A DNA stretch of 40,747 bases, from assembly GCA_002699105.1 (NCBI GenBank), contig PABJ01000137.1, positions 1-40,747 of the forward strand, given 5' to 3'. Below, in pieces: positions 26,228 through 33,818 of this stretch. Source of the DNA: Ectothiorhodospiraceae bacterium (lineage in GTDB: Bacteria; Bacteroidota; Ignavibacteria; SZUA-365; GCA-2699105). The notes beneath the pieces were generated by a model. The model had not been told where the DNA came from, did no database searches, and saw nothing but the letters and a program-made list of their open reading frames with translations. Position numbers and translations under genes: made by a program. How positions within the stretch are numbered: position 1 is the stretch's first letter; each line of letters starts with the position of its first letter.

Positions 26228-26362
26228 ACGGGTTTCGGCAACAGATTGCGGTCTGAACCCGTATAACCTTCCAGACGCGCTCCGGCAAAGCGCTAGATTT
26301 TTCCTATCTTAGTAGTTTGATACGTAAGCAACTAATGTATTACACGAGGATATAGTTCATTC
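26228..26362 (+). promoter_or_regulatory. Intergenic region with a weak stem-loop and possible promoter
   Basis: Directly after the amidohydrolase stop, ACGGGTT (26228-26234) and AACCCGT (26256-26262) can pair around a 21-nt loop that itself contains CAGA/TCTG. No T-run follows, so it is a poor terminator. TTTGAT (about 26318) and TATTAC (26339-26344) with 16 nt between them are a weak promoter candidate for the next gene pair. Confidence 0.3.
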
Positions 26363-27250
26363 ATGAACCACATTTCAAGGTATGTTTTCGCAGCCATGAT
26401 GGCATTATTGGCCAATTGTCATGTTGGTACCGGGCAATCATACGACCTACGGTACGGCATCTCTGACGGGCAGGCGCTTTCATACAAAAACCTTGTTAAT
26501 GAAGACACCTACCTTGAACTTCATACGAACCTATCCACGTCTGTGAAGAAGAATTCGGAGATTCACTACTCTTTGAAAGGTATTGCTTCGCCGGAAGGCA
26601 CTGTCGAGTATGTATTCGTGCAGGATACCAACTACGTCCGCGAACTACCTCCTCCCCCGGATAATCCGGACGAGATCGACATGGATAATCTCCTCACCAA
26701 GATCCCCGTCCAAATCCGGTTGACGGAAAAAGGCGAGCCACTAGATGTAAAAGCGCTTGAGTCTGCAATCGGCAGGAAAGGCCTCCAAGGGAAGATCCAG
26801 TTGAACGACAGACAGATCGCGCAATTCGCGCTGACGCTTCCCGTTCTGCCCGCCCAACCGATTGAGGTCGGCGATAGCTGGGAGGTATCGACGAGTGATA
26901 CGCTCGTGCCACGCCGGGACTTAGGGGAGGCAAACAGCCTGCGCCTGGAGCGTTCGAAGGCTCTCTACAAAGCCACGGGCCTAAAAACCATCGGCAAATA
27001 CGAATGCGTCGTTGTTGAATGGGATGCAGACGTTATCACAGAACAAAAGACGATTGAGGGCGGCCTGGAGCAGTTCTTCGAAGAAACCACCTCAACTACG
27101 GGCGAGTATTGCTTCGCCCCGGAGGCCGGCTTAGTCGTTGAGATGAGCCAGCGCGTCGAGTTGGAAGCAACGACGGTGATCTTCGGCGATCAGGAAGGCA
27201 TGATACTCAATACCAGCACGAAAGAATCAGAATTAACTCTCATACAATAG
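26363..27250 (+). CDS. Exported protein of DUF6263-like type, first of a related pair
   Basis: The 295-residue protein has an N-terminal export signal (YVFAAMMALLANC, likely cleaved around GTGQ-S). The mature part is beta-rich, with a proline-rich patch (ELPPPPDNPDE), a segment typical of this group (TLPVLPAQPIEVGDSWEVSTSDTLVP) and a C-terminal half around GKYECVVVEWDADV and GEYCFAPEAGLVVEMSQRVELEATT. The next gene, 19 nt downstream, shows the same order of elements (W...TDTL, G..C, G...F..E..., M), so the two look like diverged paralogues. I recognise only a resemblance to DUF6263-type exported proteins; no function is known to me. A GAGGA site exists but lies about 13 nt before the ATG. Confidence 0.8.
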   Translation: MNHISRYVFAAMMALLANCHVGTGQSYDLRYGISDGQALSYKNLVNEDTYLELHTNLSTSVKKNSEIHYSLKGIASPEGTVEYVFVQDTNYVRELPPPPDNPDEIDMDNLLTKIPVQIRLTEKGEPLDVKALESAIGRKGLQGKIQLNDRQIAQFALTLPVLPAQPIEVGDSWEVSTSDTLVPRRDLGEANSLRLERSKALYKATGLKTIGKYECVVVEWDADVITEQKTIEGGLEQFFEETTSTTGEYCFAPEAGLVVEMSQRVELEATTVIFGDQEGMILNTSTKESELTLIQ

Positions 27251-27269
27251 GACATACGACGGATATCCC

Positions 27270-28088
27270 ATGAAGATCATTACAGGACTACTCCTCAGCA
27301 TTTTCATCCTTGCACCACATGTAGCTGCCCAGGAAGGTGTGTACAAGTTCGAGCTGAACAAGCCTTACAAGTACTACATCGAAGGCAAGAACGAGACAAC
27401 CCAGGATGCAATGGGCCAGACCATGAATTTCTCATCCGAATCGACAGCCGCATTCGAGTTTAACTTTACCAAGCAAAACGAAGATGGTTCCTATTCTGGA
27501 ACGATCAAGATAGAGGGCGTTGCGCTCATTCGTAATACCCCGCAGGGCATGGAGACAAGCGGCAGCGACCTAGCGGGAAAAGAGTACACCCTGACACTAG
27601 CGCCTACTGGTGAATTATTAGACTACGACACGACGATCGGCAGCCTGAGCACCACCGAAGCCTCCATGGTGCGCCAAATGATGGGCGGATTACCCCGGCT
27701 AAATCCAGCACTTATCGAAGATGAGGAAGACTGGAATTTTGAGGACACCGACACATTAGGCTCGGCTGAATCCCCGCTGATGATGGAGTCCGAATCCACG
27801 TATGAAGTGGATGGCGAGGAAGACGTTAATGGTGTTTCCTGCATGAAGATTGTCTTCAACACCGAAGGCAAGATCAGCGGTGAAGGGAGCCAGCGTGGAA
27901 TGGAGTTCAACGTAATCGGTGACAGTAAAGGATCCGGCGTAATCCTGTTCGACAAGGAATCATCCGTCATTCGTAAAATGACCAACGAGTCCACCATGGA
28001 ACAGGTTATCACGCCGACGAACAACCCCGGCATGAAGATCAACGTCACAACTTCCGGGTCGCAAACAGTCGAACTCCTCGAAGAATAG
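27270..28088 (+). CDS. Exported protein of DUF6263-like type, second of a related pair
   Basis: The 272-residue protein starts MKIITGLLLSIFILAPHVAAQ, a clear signal peptide. The mature chain is acidic and beta-rich (FEFNFTKQNEDGSYSGTIKIEG, YTLTLAPTGELLDYD, WNFEDTDTLGSAES, GVSCMKIVFNTEGKISGEGS, GVILFDKESSVIRKMTNEST). It shares its plan with the upstream protein, including one conserved cysteine preceding a strand, but is too diverged for a confident identity estimate by eye. It ends before a good terminator at 28110, so the two genes form a bicistronic unit. Likely periplasmic or outer-membrane-associated; role unknown. Confidence 0.8.
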   Translation: MKIITGLLLSIFILAPHVAAQEGVYKFELNKPYKYYIEGKNETTQDAMGQTMNFSSESTAAFEFNFTKQNEDGSYSGTIKIEGVALIRNTPQGMETSGSDLAGKEYTLTLAPTGELLDYDTTIGSLSTTEASMVRQMMGGLPRLNPALIEDEEDWNFEDTDTLGSAESPLMMESESTYEVDGEEDVNGVSCMKIVFNTEGKISGEGSQRGMEFNVIGDSKGSGVILFDKESSVIRKMTNESTMEQVITPTNNPGMKINVTTSGSQTVELLEE

Positions 28089-28109
28089 ACGGAGTATTAT
28101 CCAATTACT

Positions 28110-28146
28110 GCGTTCGGGTACATGGCTGCCCGAACGCTTTTCATTT
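28110..28146 (+). terminator. Rho-independent terminator after the DUF6263-like pair
   Basis: A perfect 9-bp stem (GCGTTCGGG at 28110-28118, CCCGAACGC at 28129-28137) with a 10-nt loop is followed by TTTTCATTT. It lies 21 nt after the stop of the 27270 gene. A weak -10-like TACAAT follows about 45 nt further on, ahead of the next gene. Confidence 0.88.
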
Positions 28147-28235
28147 CCGGGATACGGAAACTTTTCGCCGATTTTTCAGTACAATACCTGAGCTACACAG
28201 ACATCTATGGCAATTGATATTTCATTGAGGTCATC

Positions 28236-29897
28236 ATGAACCGACACCTACTCCCTGCCCTGTATACCGTGCTCATGGTCGCCGGGGTTCTCTTCGTTGT
28301 ACCCAATTCTGCCTACGCTGAACAAGCGAATCATGACCGAATCGCGATGGACGACAGCCTGCGTTCTGTTGAGCAAATCCGGGCCGAGATCGACAGAGTT
28401 GAGGCCGAGATCACGGATACCAAATCCCAACTCGAAAACGCCGATGAAGGCGATCGAGAACAACTTGAGACGGAACTGGCTTCGCTTGAGCAGGAACTTG
28501 AAGAACTTCAGTCCGAGTTGTCGGCTGCCGAAGCACTCAGCGATGAAGGATGGGGATTCGAGGAGTATGAAGAATCGGATGAGGAGTTCGATTGGGAATA
28601 CGATAGCGATGGCATGGATGAGGTCATGGAGTTCGGGTCGGAGTTTTTCAAGAAGTACCCGCCGATTTTCGATATGCCATTTCCGCTGGAAACAGGGTTC
28701 GCCAAGTCCTTTGTCCGCTATAACCGTGCGGAAGGATTTTATCTCGGTGCAGCGAAGACCAAACGCCTGAACTGGCATTCTGAGAAGGTCATCGTCAGTA
28801 CCGGTTTCCTCGGATATGGCTTCGCAAATCACCACTGGCGTTATGGCTTAGGACTCTATGCACCGATCTATTTCGAGAATGATATCATCGAAATCGGCGC
28901 AGAGGGCCACAGTACGACGGATTCCAAAGATCAATGGATGATAGGACTCGAGGAAAACAGCCTGATGGCATTCTTCGCCAACGAAGACTTCATGGACTAC
29001 TTCGAACGTCAAGGGTACTCGGCAAGTGCCAATTGGTACCACCGGTTCGACGATGAGGCTGCGTCGCGATTCGGAATCGCATATATGCACGACACGTACG
29101 ATGCGATGATAAAAAAGACGGACTGGGCGCTCTTCGGCTGGGATAAGGAATTCCGCGAGAACCCAATCGAAAACAACGATCTGTACCGCGAACTGCTTGC
29201 CGACGACGAGGATGCACGCCCGAACCGGTTCATGATCGGAAATCTCAACAGCATTTTTGTTTCTGCGTCTCTCAAAACAACGCCTGATGACAGTCGCGCC
29301 CATGGGTGGGACGCAAACCTCACCTTTGAAACCGCCGGAGACTTTCTGGCTGGCGATTACGAGTTTGATCAGTTGATTGTTGATGTCAGACGCTACCAGC
29401 CGCTCGGCGAATACTTCAACTTCAACACCAGATTGCGTCTTGGCGGCTCGTCCGGTTATCTCCCATATCAGCGAACCTTCGATGTGGGCGGGATCGGTAC
29501 GCTTCCTGCGTACAGGTTCAAGGAGTTCACCGGTGCAAATATGGGTCTGTACAGCGCCGAACTTATCGTCAAAAGCTCAATTGCGGGCGTATCCGATGGA
29601 TGGTTCAGCCGTCTGATGGATAATTTCAACGTGATTCTGTTCTATGATGTCGGTGCCGTCGCCAGTTCGGAACCGCCTGTCCTCACACCGGAGGAGATAG
29701 GAAACGAAATTATCCCGCTTGCGCCATATTCCGCAGGAATTGCTGACGGAATTGGTGATCTTGCCGACGTGGAATGGAAGAACAGCCTCGGCGTTGCCGT
29801 AGGAAATGAGAACGGCACATACCGGATCGGCGTTGCCTGGCGTATGGACGGCAGCAATACTCCGGAGTTTGTTTTCAGGCTTTCAAGCCCATTCTAA
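28236..29897 (+). CDS. Outer-membrane beta-barrel protein with N-terminal coiled coil
   Basis: The 553-residue protein has a signal peptide (to about A28, NSAYAEQ). Residues ~40-100 form a strongly predicted coiled coil (heptads in EQIRAEIDRVEAEITDTKSQL and LETELASLEQELEELQSEL), followed by a very acidic linker (~102-135). From about 140 the chain is barrel-like, with FDVGGIGTLPAYRFKEFTG resembling the GG...RGF/RGY strand of Omp85-type barrels and a terminal aromatic SSPF. POTRA domains are not apparent. The coiled coil could trimerise or span the periplasm. GAGGT precedes the ATG, and a terminator on each side makes it likely monocistronic, apart from readthrough into the VKOR gene. Confidence 0.82.
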   Translation: MNRHLLPALYTVLMVAGVLFVVPNSAYAEQANHDRIAMDDSLRSVEQIRAEIDRVEAEITDTKSQLENADEGDREQLETELASLEQELEELQSELSAAEALSDEGWGFEEYEESDEEFDWEYDSDGMDEVMEFGSEFFKKYPPIFDMPFPLETGFAKSFVRYNRAEGFYLGAAKTKRLNWHSEKVIVSTGFLGYGFANHHWRYGLGLYAPIYFENDIIEIGAEGHSTTDSKDQWMIGLEENSLMAFFANEDFMDYFERQGYSASANWYHRFDDEAASRFGIAYMHDTYDAMIKKTDWALFGWDKEFRENPIENNDLYRELLADDEDARPNRFMIGNLNSIFVSASLKTTPDDSRAHGWDANLTFETAGDFLAGDYEFDQLIVDVRRYQPLGEYFNFNTRLRLGGSSGYLPYQRTFDVGGIGTLPAYRFKEFTGANMGLYSAELIVKSSIAGVSDGWFSRLMDNFNVILFYDVGAVASSEPPVLTPEEIGNEIIPLAPYSAGIADGIGDLADVEWKNSLGVAVGNENGTYRIGVAWRMDGSNTPEFVFRLSSPF

Positions 29898-29916
29898 TCG
29901 CGGCCTACAAAGTGAA

Positions 29917-29942
29917 TAAAAGCGCCCTACGGGGCGTTTTTT
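29917..29942 (+). terminator. Rho-independent terminator between the coiled-coil barrel and VKOR genes
   Basis: CGCCC (29923-29927) and GGGCG (29932-29936) with a 4-nt loop, extended by flanking A/T pairs, are followed by TTTTTT. It lies 20 nt after the barrel stop and ends 25 nt before the VKOR ATG. Confidence 0.88.
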
Positions 29943-29967
29943 CTACCATTTTGTGTTAGGTAGAGAG

Positions 29968-30405
29968 ATGGACTTGGCAGCATATATAGCGGTATTAATC
30001 GCGTCGTTGGTGGGACTGGTGATATCCCTGTACTTCACGCTGGTGTATTATGGGAAGCTTGCCCCTGATGCCAGATGGATTCCGCAGTTCTGCTCCCTCG
30101 ACGATAAAAGCTGCGCTACGATCATCCACCAACCGCAGGCACGGCTGCTGAAGTTTGCCCCAAACTTCGTTCTCGGGCTGGGCTACTATTCCCTGGTCAT
30201 TGCAATCGGCGTACTCGGTCTTGCGCAACAGGAACTCCCAACGCTCTTTCTCTCCCTAATGGCCGTTGGCAGCTGGCTGATCGTAGGAATGTCTGTCTAT
30301 CTTGCGTACGCACTCATCAAAGTGCTTCGTGTTCGGTGTGTGCTATGCTTCACGTCCCATATCTGCAACCTGGTGATCGCAGTCAGCCTCTTGCTTCTTC
30401 TCTAG
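29968..30405 (+). CDS. VKOR-like membrane thiol oxidoreductase
   Basis: The 145-residue protein is mostly transmembrane (helices ~5-28, 68-86, 92-116, 129-145) and carries the cysteines of the vitamin K epoxide reductase family: loop pair C42 and C49 (FCSLDDKSC) and the CxxC C124-V-L-C127, followed by C133. Bacterial VKOR homologues replace DsbB, reoxidising a periplasmic DsbA with electrons passed to quinone. No thioredoxin domain is fused and no DsbA gene is in the window. A GTG at 29953 is also in frame, but ATG 29968, with a purine-rich AGGTAGAGAG upstream, is preferred. The 3' end overlaps the convergent DnaQ-UvrC gene by 23 nt. Confidence 0.88.
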   Translation: MDLAAYIAVLIASLVGLVISLYFTLVYYGKLAPDARWIPQFCSLDDKSCATIIHQPQARLLKFAPNFVLGLGYYSLVIAIGVLGLAQQELPTLFLSLMAVGSWLIVGMSVYLAYALIKVLRVRCVLCFTSHICNLVIAVSLLLLL

Positions 30406-32140
30406 CATCGATAGCAATACTCATATCTTTCCCAGCTAAACGAACCTGCTCCAAGACAATCTGGTGCAAATTATCGAGCGAATCGTGTTCATCGGCTTTG
30501 ACGACAATCGTATCCTGCCTGCGCGAAAAGCACCACGCCGCAATAATTCTCATCTCGTTGATGTCTTCCTGCTGTCCGCCGAAGAGTTCCGCCTGTTCCA
30601 TGTAGAAGATCTCTTCCAGTGAAAGCCGCAGCTCCTTGGCGTTTATATGCTTTTGATCGACGAGGAACTGCCTTGCCAGCATGCCGCCCTTAATGAGGTG
30701 CACTTCCACGTTGGTTCCTCGCGCCAGGGTGACAATGACGAGGTTCTGCTTGAGCACGGAACGCGCCATTATGCGCTGTTGGCGAATAATCCGCTCCAAC
30801 GCCTCGATGCGATCGCGCAGCAATGCAGCCTCTTCGAATTCGAGCGCATCGGATTTACGCTGCATCCGGGCAATGAATACGTCCATCATCTCCTTGTGCT
30901 CCCCGTGCAGGAACAACCGCACTGCTTCGACCTCGCTAAGGTACTCCTCTTTTGTACTGAGCAAGGCACAAGGGGCGCTGCACCGCTTTATCTCGTAGTA
31001 CATGCATGGGGTAGCATCTTCCCTCGGCTTGAGCGCGTCCTCGCATTCCCGCAGATGGAAAAGCTTGTTAATGGAATCCAGTGCATCTTCGACTGCGAAT
31101 CTGCTGCTGAACGGTCCGAAGTACTCGGCGCCGTCATGCTCTATTTCGTATGTCCAACCTATGCGGGGAAATTCATCCGCCGTATCGATCCGGATGAATG
31201 GGTATTTCCGGTACCGCTTCAACATGGAATTGAATCGCGGCTGGTGCTTCTTGATGGAGCGGGATTCTAAAAGAAGCGCAGACAACTCGGTCTCTGTGTT
31301 TTCCCACGTGATGGACCGTACGGAGCGTACGAGACGCCTTATCTTTTCCGGATGCGCTGCGTTGTGATAGAAATAGGAGCCAACCCGCTTCCGGAGGTTT
31401 TTTGCTTTCCCGATGTACAGTATCGTTCCTCGGCGGTCGTAGAAGAAATACACTCCCGACGAGTGCGGCAGATTATCGAGAGTGTCTTTCAGGCCTGCGA
31501 TATTCTTTGGCGGTGAGGATATCCGGTAGACGGACTTGTGCTGAAAGCTCAGAATGTCATCCACTTCGATCATGTGGAACTCATCCTGCAGCGTCCGGAG
31601 GAATTGGATGAGCATCCGGGCAGTCGCTTCTGCATCGCCTGCTGCCCTGTGTCGTTTCGTGATATGAATCCCAAGCGCAGCGGCGATCTTACCGAGGCTC
31701 ACCCTCTTCTGCTTCGGATATAACCTGCGGGCGAGACGGGCGGTACACAGCGTAGGTGTTTCGAGCGGTTCGAGTCCGCATCGCTCCAGTGAAGCGTCGA
31801 CGAACCTCCTATCGAACTGCGCATTATGTGCAACGAACACAGCGCCATCCATGAAATCCCGCACCTCGCGCATGACGTCCTCCAGTTCCGGCGCGTCGTA
31901 CACCATTTCGTTGGTGATACCCGTCAGACGCTGGATTTCGTAGCTGATAAATTGGCGTGGGTTGATGAGCGAGGAGTACGAACCGACGATCTCCCCATTG
32001 GCTACGCGGAACACCGCGATCTCTGTGAGCCGGTTCGCATCGGCACTGAGTCCTGTTGTCTCAACATCGCAGACAGCGAACTCCGCGTCAGGAATCTGAA
32101 GCGCTCGAAGTTCAGGGTATCTGCTGCGTGCGGTGCTCAT
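30383..32140 (-). CDS. DnaQ-type exonuclease fused to UvrC-like GIY-YIG nuclease
   Basis: The 585-residue protein joins two nucleases. Residues ~18-185 are a DEDDh exonuclease: D25-x-E27 in CDVETTG, VAHNAQFDRRFVD, and HRAAGDAEAT supplying the His/Asp. Residues ~220-300 are a GIY-YIG domain like the N-terminal nuclease of UvrC (SSGVYFFYD, ILYIGKAKNLRKRV, LLLESRSIKKHQPRFN). Next come a UvrC-like Cys region (CMYYEIKRCSAPC) and a UVR helix pair (ALEFEEAALLRDRIEALERI) that binds UvrB in UvrC. The RNase-H-like 5' incision domain and helix-hairpin-helix of UvrC are absent. This is the known DnaQ/UvrC or Cho-like fusion, presumably in DNA repair. The ATG overlaps the ftsE stop (ATGA). Confidence 0.92.
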   Translation of the reverse strand: MSTARSRYPELRALQIPDAEFAVCDVETTGLSADANRLTEIAVFRVANGEIVGSYSSLINPRQFISYEIQRLTGITNEMVYDAPELEDVMREVRDFMDGAVFVAHNAQFDRRFVDASLERCGLEPLETPTLCTARLARRLYPKQKRVSLGKIAAALGIHITKRHRAAGDAEATARMLIQFLRTLQDEFHMIEVDDILSFQHKSVYRISSPPKNIAGLKDTLDNLPHSSGVYFFYDRRGTILYIGKAKNLRKRVGSYFYHNAAHPEKIRRLVRSVRSITWENTETELSALLLESRSIKKHQPRFNSMLKRYRKYPFIRIDTADEFPRIGWTYEIEHDGAEYFGPFSSRFAVEDALDSINKLFHLRECEDALKPREDATPCMYYEIKRCSAPCALLSTKEEYLSEVEAVRLFLHGEHKEMMDVFIARMQRKSDALEFEEAALLRDRIEALERIIRQQRIMARSVLKQNLVIVTLARGTNVEVHLIKGGMLARQFLVDQKHINAKELRLSLEEIFYMEQAELFGGQQEDINEMRIIAAWCFSRRQDTIVVKADEHDSLDNLHQIVLEQVRLAGKDMSIAIDAREEARG

Positions 32141-32805
32141 TGCTCCTGCATGACGACATCAAAGAAACTCTTTTCCTGAATCTTAATCACCCTGCCGGGG
32201 CGTTGCGAAATGAGCGAATAGTCGTGCGTCGCCATGATGATGGCAGTTCCCCGCTTGTTGATTCGATCAAAAATCGCCAGGATCTCGCGGGAGGCATTGG
32301 GATCGAGGTTGCCTGTTGCCTCGTCGGCAAGCAGGATAACCGGATCGTTGACGAGTGCACGCGCAATTGCGACTCGCTGCTTCTCCCCGCCGGAAAGATC
32401 TCCCGGCATGGCATCGGCTTTCGCCGATAATCCGACCTCAGATAGCACGCGTGTGACTTTCGGATTAATCATCTTCTGCTTCGCGTTCGTCACATGAAGA
32501 GCGAACGCGATGTTTTCGAAAACGGACCGGTCATCCAACAGGCGAAAGTCCTGGAAGACAATACCGATCGTACGCCGGAGGAAGGGGATATCGCCGCGGG
32601 ATACTGCCGTGCTGTCATACCCGCCGATACGCACCCGCCCATAGGAAGGCAGAATATCCATGTAAAGCAGCCTGAGAAATGTGCTTTTGCCGATCCCCGT
32701 CTCGCCGATGACGTAGACAAATTCCCCTTCCCCGATCATGAGGTTCGCATGTTCGAATATCGTTTGCGGTCCGAAAGAAAGCCGCACGTCGTGGAATTCG
32801 ATCAT
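32137..32805 (-). CDS. ftsE: FtsE-like cell-division ABC ATPase
   Basis: ATG 32805 gives 222 residues; it overlaps the pdxA stop as ATGA and has GGAGAG upstream. The ABC ATPase motifs are Walker A GETGIGKST (34-42), the Q-loop in VFQDFRLLDDRSVFENIAF, signature LSGGEKQRVAIARAL, Walker B VILLADEATGNLD and H-loop ATHDY. The ADEATGNLD text, with Ala where most have Pro, and the order of conserved segments match FtsE, which with FtsX regulates cell-wall hydrolysis at the septum. ftsX is not adjacent or elsewhere in the window, so a lone FtsE or a LolD-like transporter ATPase remains possible. Confidence 0.83.
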   Translation of the reverse strand: MIEFHDVRLSFGPQTIFEHANLMIGEGEFVYVIGETGIGKSTFLRLLYMDILPSYGRVRIGGYDSTAVSRGDIPFLRRTIGIVFQDFRLLDDRSVFENIAFALHVTNAKQKMINPKVTRVLSEVGLSAKADAMPGDLSGGEKQRVAIARALVNDPVILLADEATGNLDPNASREILAIFDRINKRGTAIIMATHDYSLISQRPGRVIKIQEKSFFDVVMQEQ

Positions 32806-33797
32806 CTCTCCTGCGCCTTTCCTCTGTGTTCGACGATCTCGCATGCCATGAGCATTGCTTCAATCATGCTGGCGGCATCGGCTACGCCTTTTCCGGCAAT
32901 ATCGAACGCTGTGCCGTGATCGGGGGATGTCCGTACTATCGGCAGTCCGCACGATACGTTGACAGCTTTCCCGTGAGCCGACATCTTCAATGGAATCAAA
33001 CCTTGATCGTGATACATGGCTACGATGCAATCGAAACTCGTAGTGGAATATGCTGAGAAAAAGGCATCCGCGGCAAAAGGACCGGAAACAGCATGGCCGC
33101 TCGCTTTCGCTTCTTCTATTGCCGGAGTGACAATCTCCTGCTCCTCTGGTCCCAGGTATCCGCCGTCACCGGCGTGCGGGTTCAATCCCAGCACCGCAAG
33201 TCTCGGCTGCGGGATGCCGAAGTCGTTCTGCAAAGCGCGCACAGACATTTCGATTGTATCCAGGATGAGCGATTCAGTGATGAGGTTCGGCACGTCCCTG
33301 AGGGGGGTGTGAATTGTGACGAGGCTGACACGCATCGTCTTCGATACCAGCATCATCATCACTTCGGAGGCACCGCTGAGATCGCGCAGCATTTCCGTGT
33401 GCCCCCTGTACGCGCTACCGGCCAATGCGATGGATTCCTTCGATATCGGCGCGGTTACAATTGCCTCGGCGGAGCCGTTCAGGACGGCCGCTGTTGCGGC
33501 CTCGATCGCAGCAATGGCTGCGCCACCGCCCTGCGCTGAGGTCTTCCCTATAGCCTCGGGTTCGAACTTGCCTGCGGTTTCAAATACATTTATGGAGTCT
33601 GGCTGTAGATTCCGCGTCGCATCGATATAGTTGATTGGTACGTTCGAGGAAGGTGCGAAGGATTCCAATACTCCGCGGGGAGAGAATACGATGGGCTGGA
33701 CCCGCTCACGCACAGAGGGGTGTACGCAGGCCTTGAATACTATCTCGGGTCCTATCCCGTAGATGTCGCCGATTGATACCGCAACAACATGGCGCAT
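32802..33797 (-). CDS. pdxA: 4-hydroxythreonine-4-phosphate dehydrogenase
   Basis: The 331-residue enzyme belongs to the pyridoxal-5'-phosphate (DXP-dependent) pathway, oxidising 4-phospho-hydroxy-threonine. The N-terminal motif reads GDIYGIGPE (10-18), where most PdxA have GDPAGIGPE. The metal-ligand segments are present: RGHTEML, NPHAGDGG and MYHDQGLIPLKM, plus the C-terminal SPDHGTAFDIAGKG. The protein is full length. The stop overlaps the ftsE start. Upstream is the GWxTD protein gene 21 nt away, so it probably sits in one long operon from gyrB or the GWxTD gene. Confidence 0.93.
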   Translation of the reverse strand: MRHVVAVSIGDIYGIGPEIVFKACVHPSVRERVQPIVFSPRGVLESFAPSSNVPINYIDATRNLQPDSINVFETAGKFEPEAIGKTSAQGGGAAIAAIEAATAAVLNGSAEAIVTAPISKESIALAGSAYRGHTEMLRDLSGASEVMMMLVSKTMRVSLVTIHTPLRDVPNLITESLILDTIEMSVRALQNDFGIPQPRLAVLGLNPHAGDGGYLGPEEQEIVTPAIEEAKASGHAVSGPFAADAFFSAYSTTSFDCIVAMYHDQGLIPLKMSAHGKAVNVSCGLPIVRTSPDHGTAFDIAGKGVADAASMIEAMLMACEIVEHRGKAQER

Positions 33798-33818
33798 AGT
33801 TACCGCAAAGATACGGTA

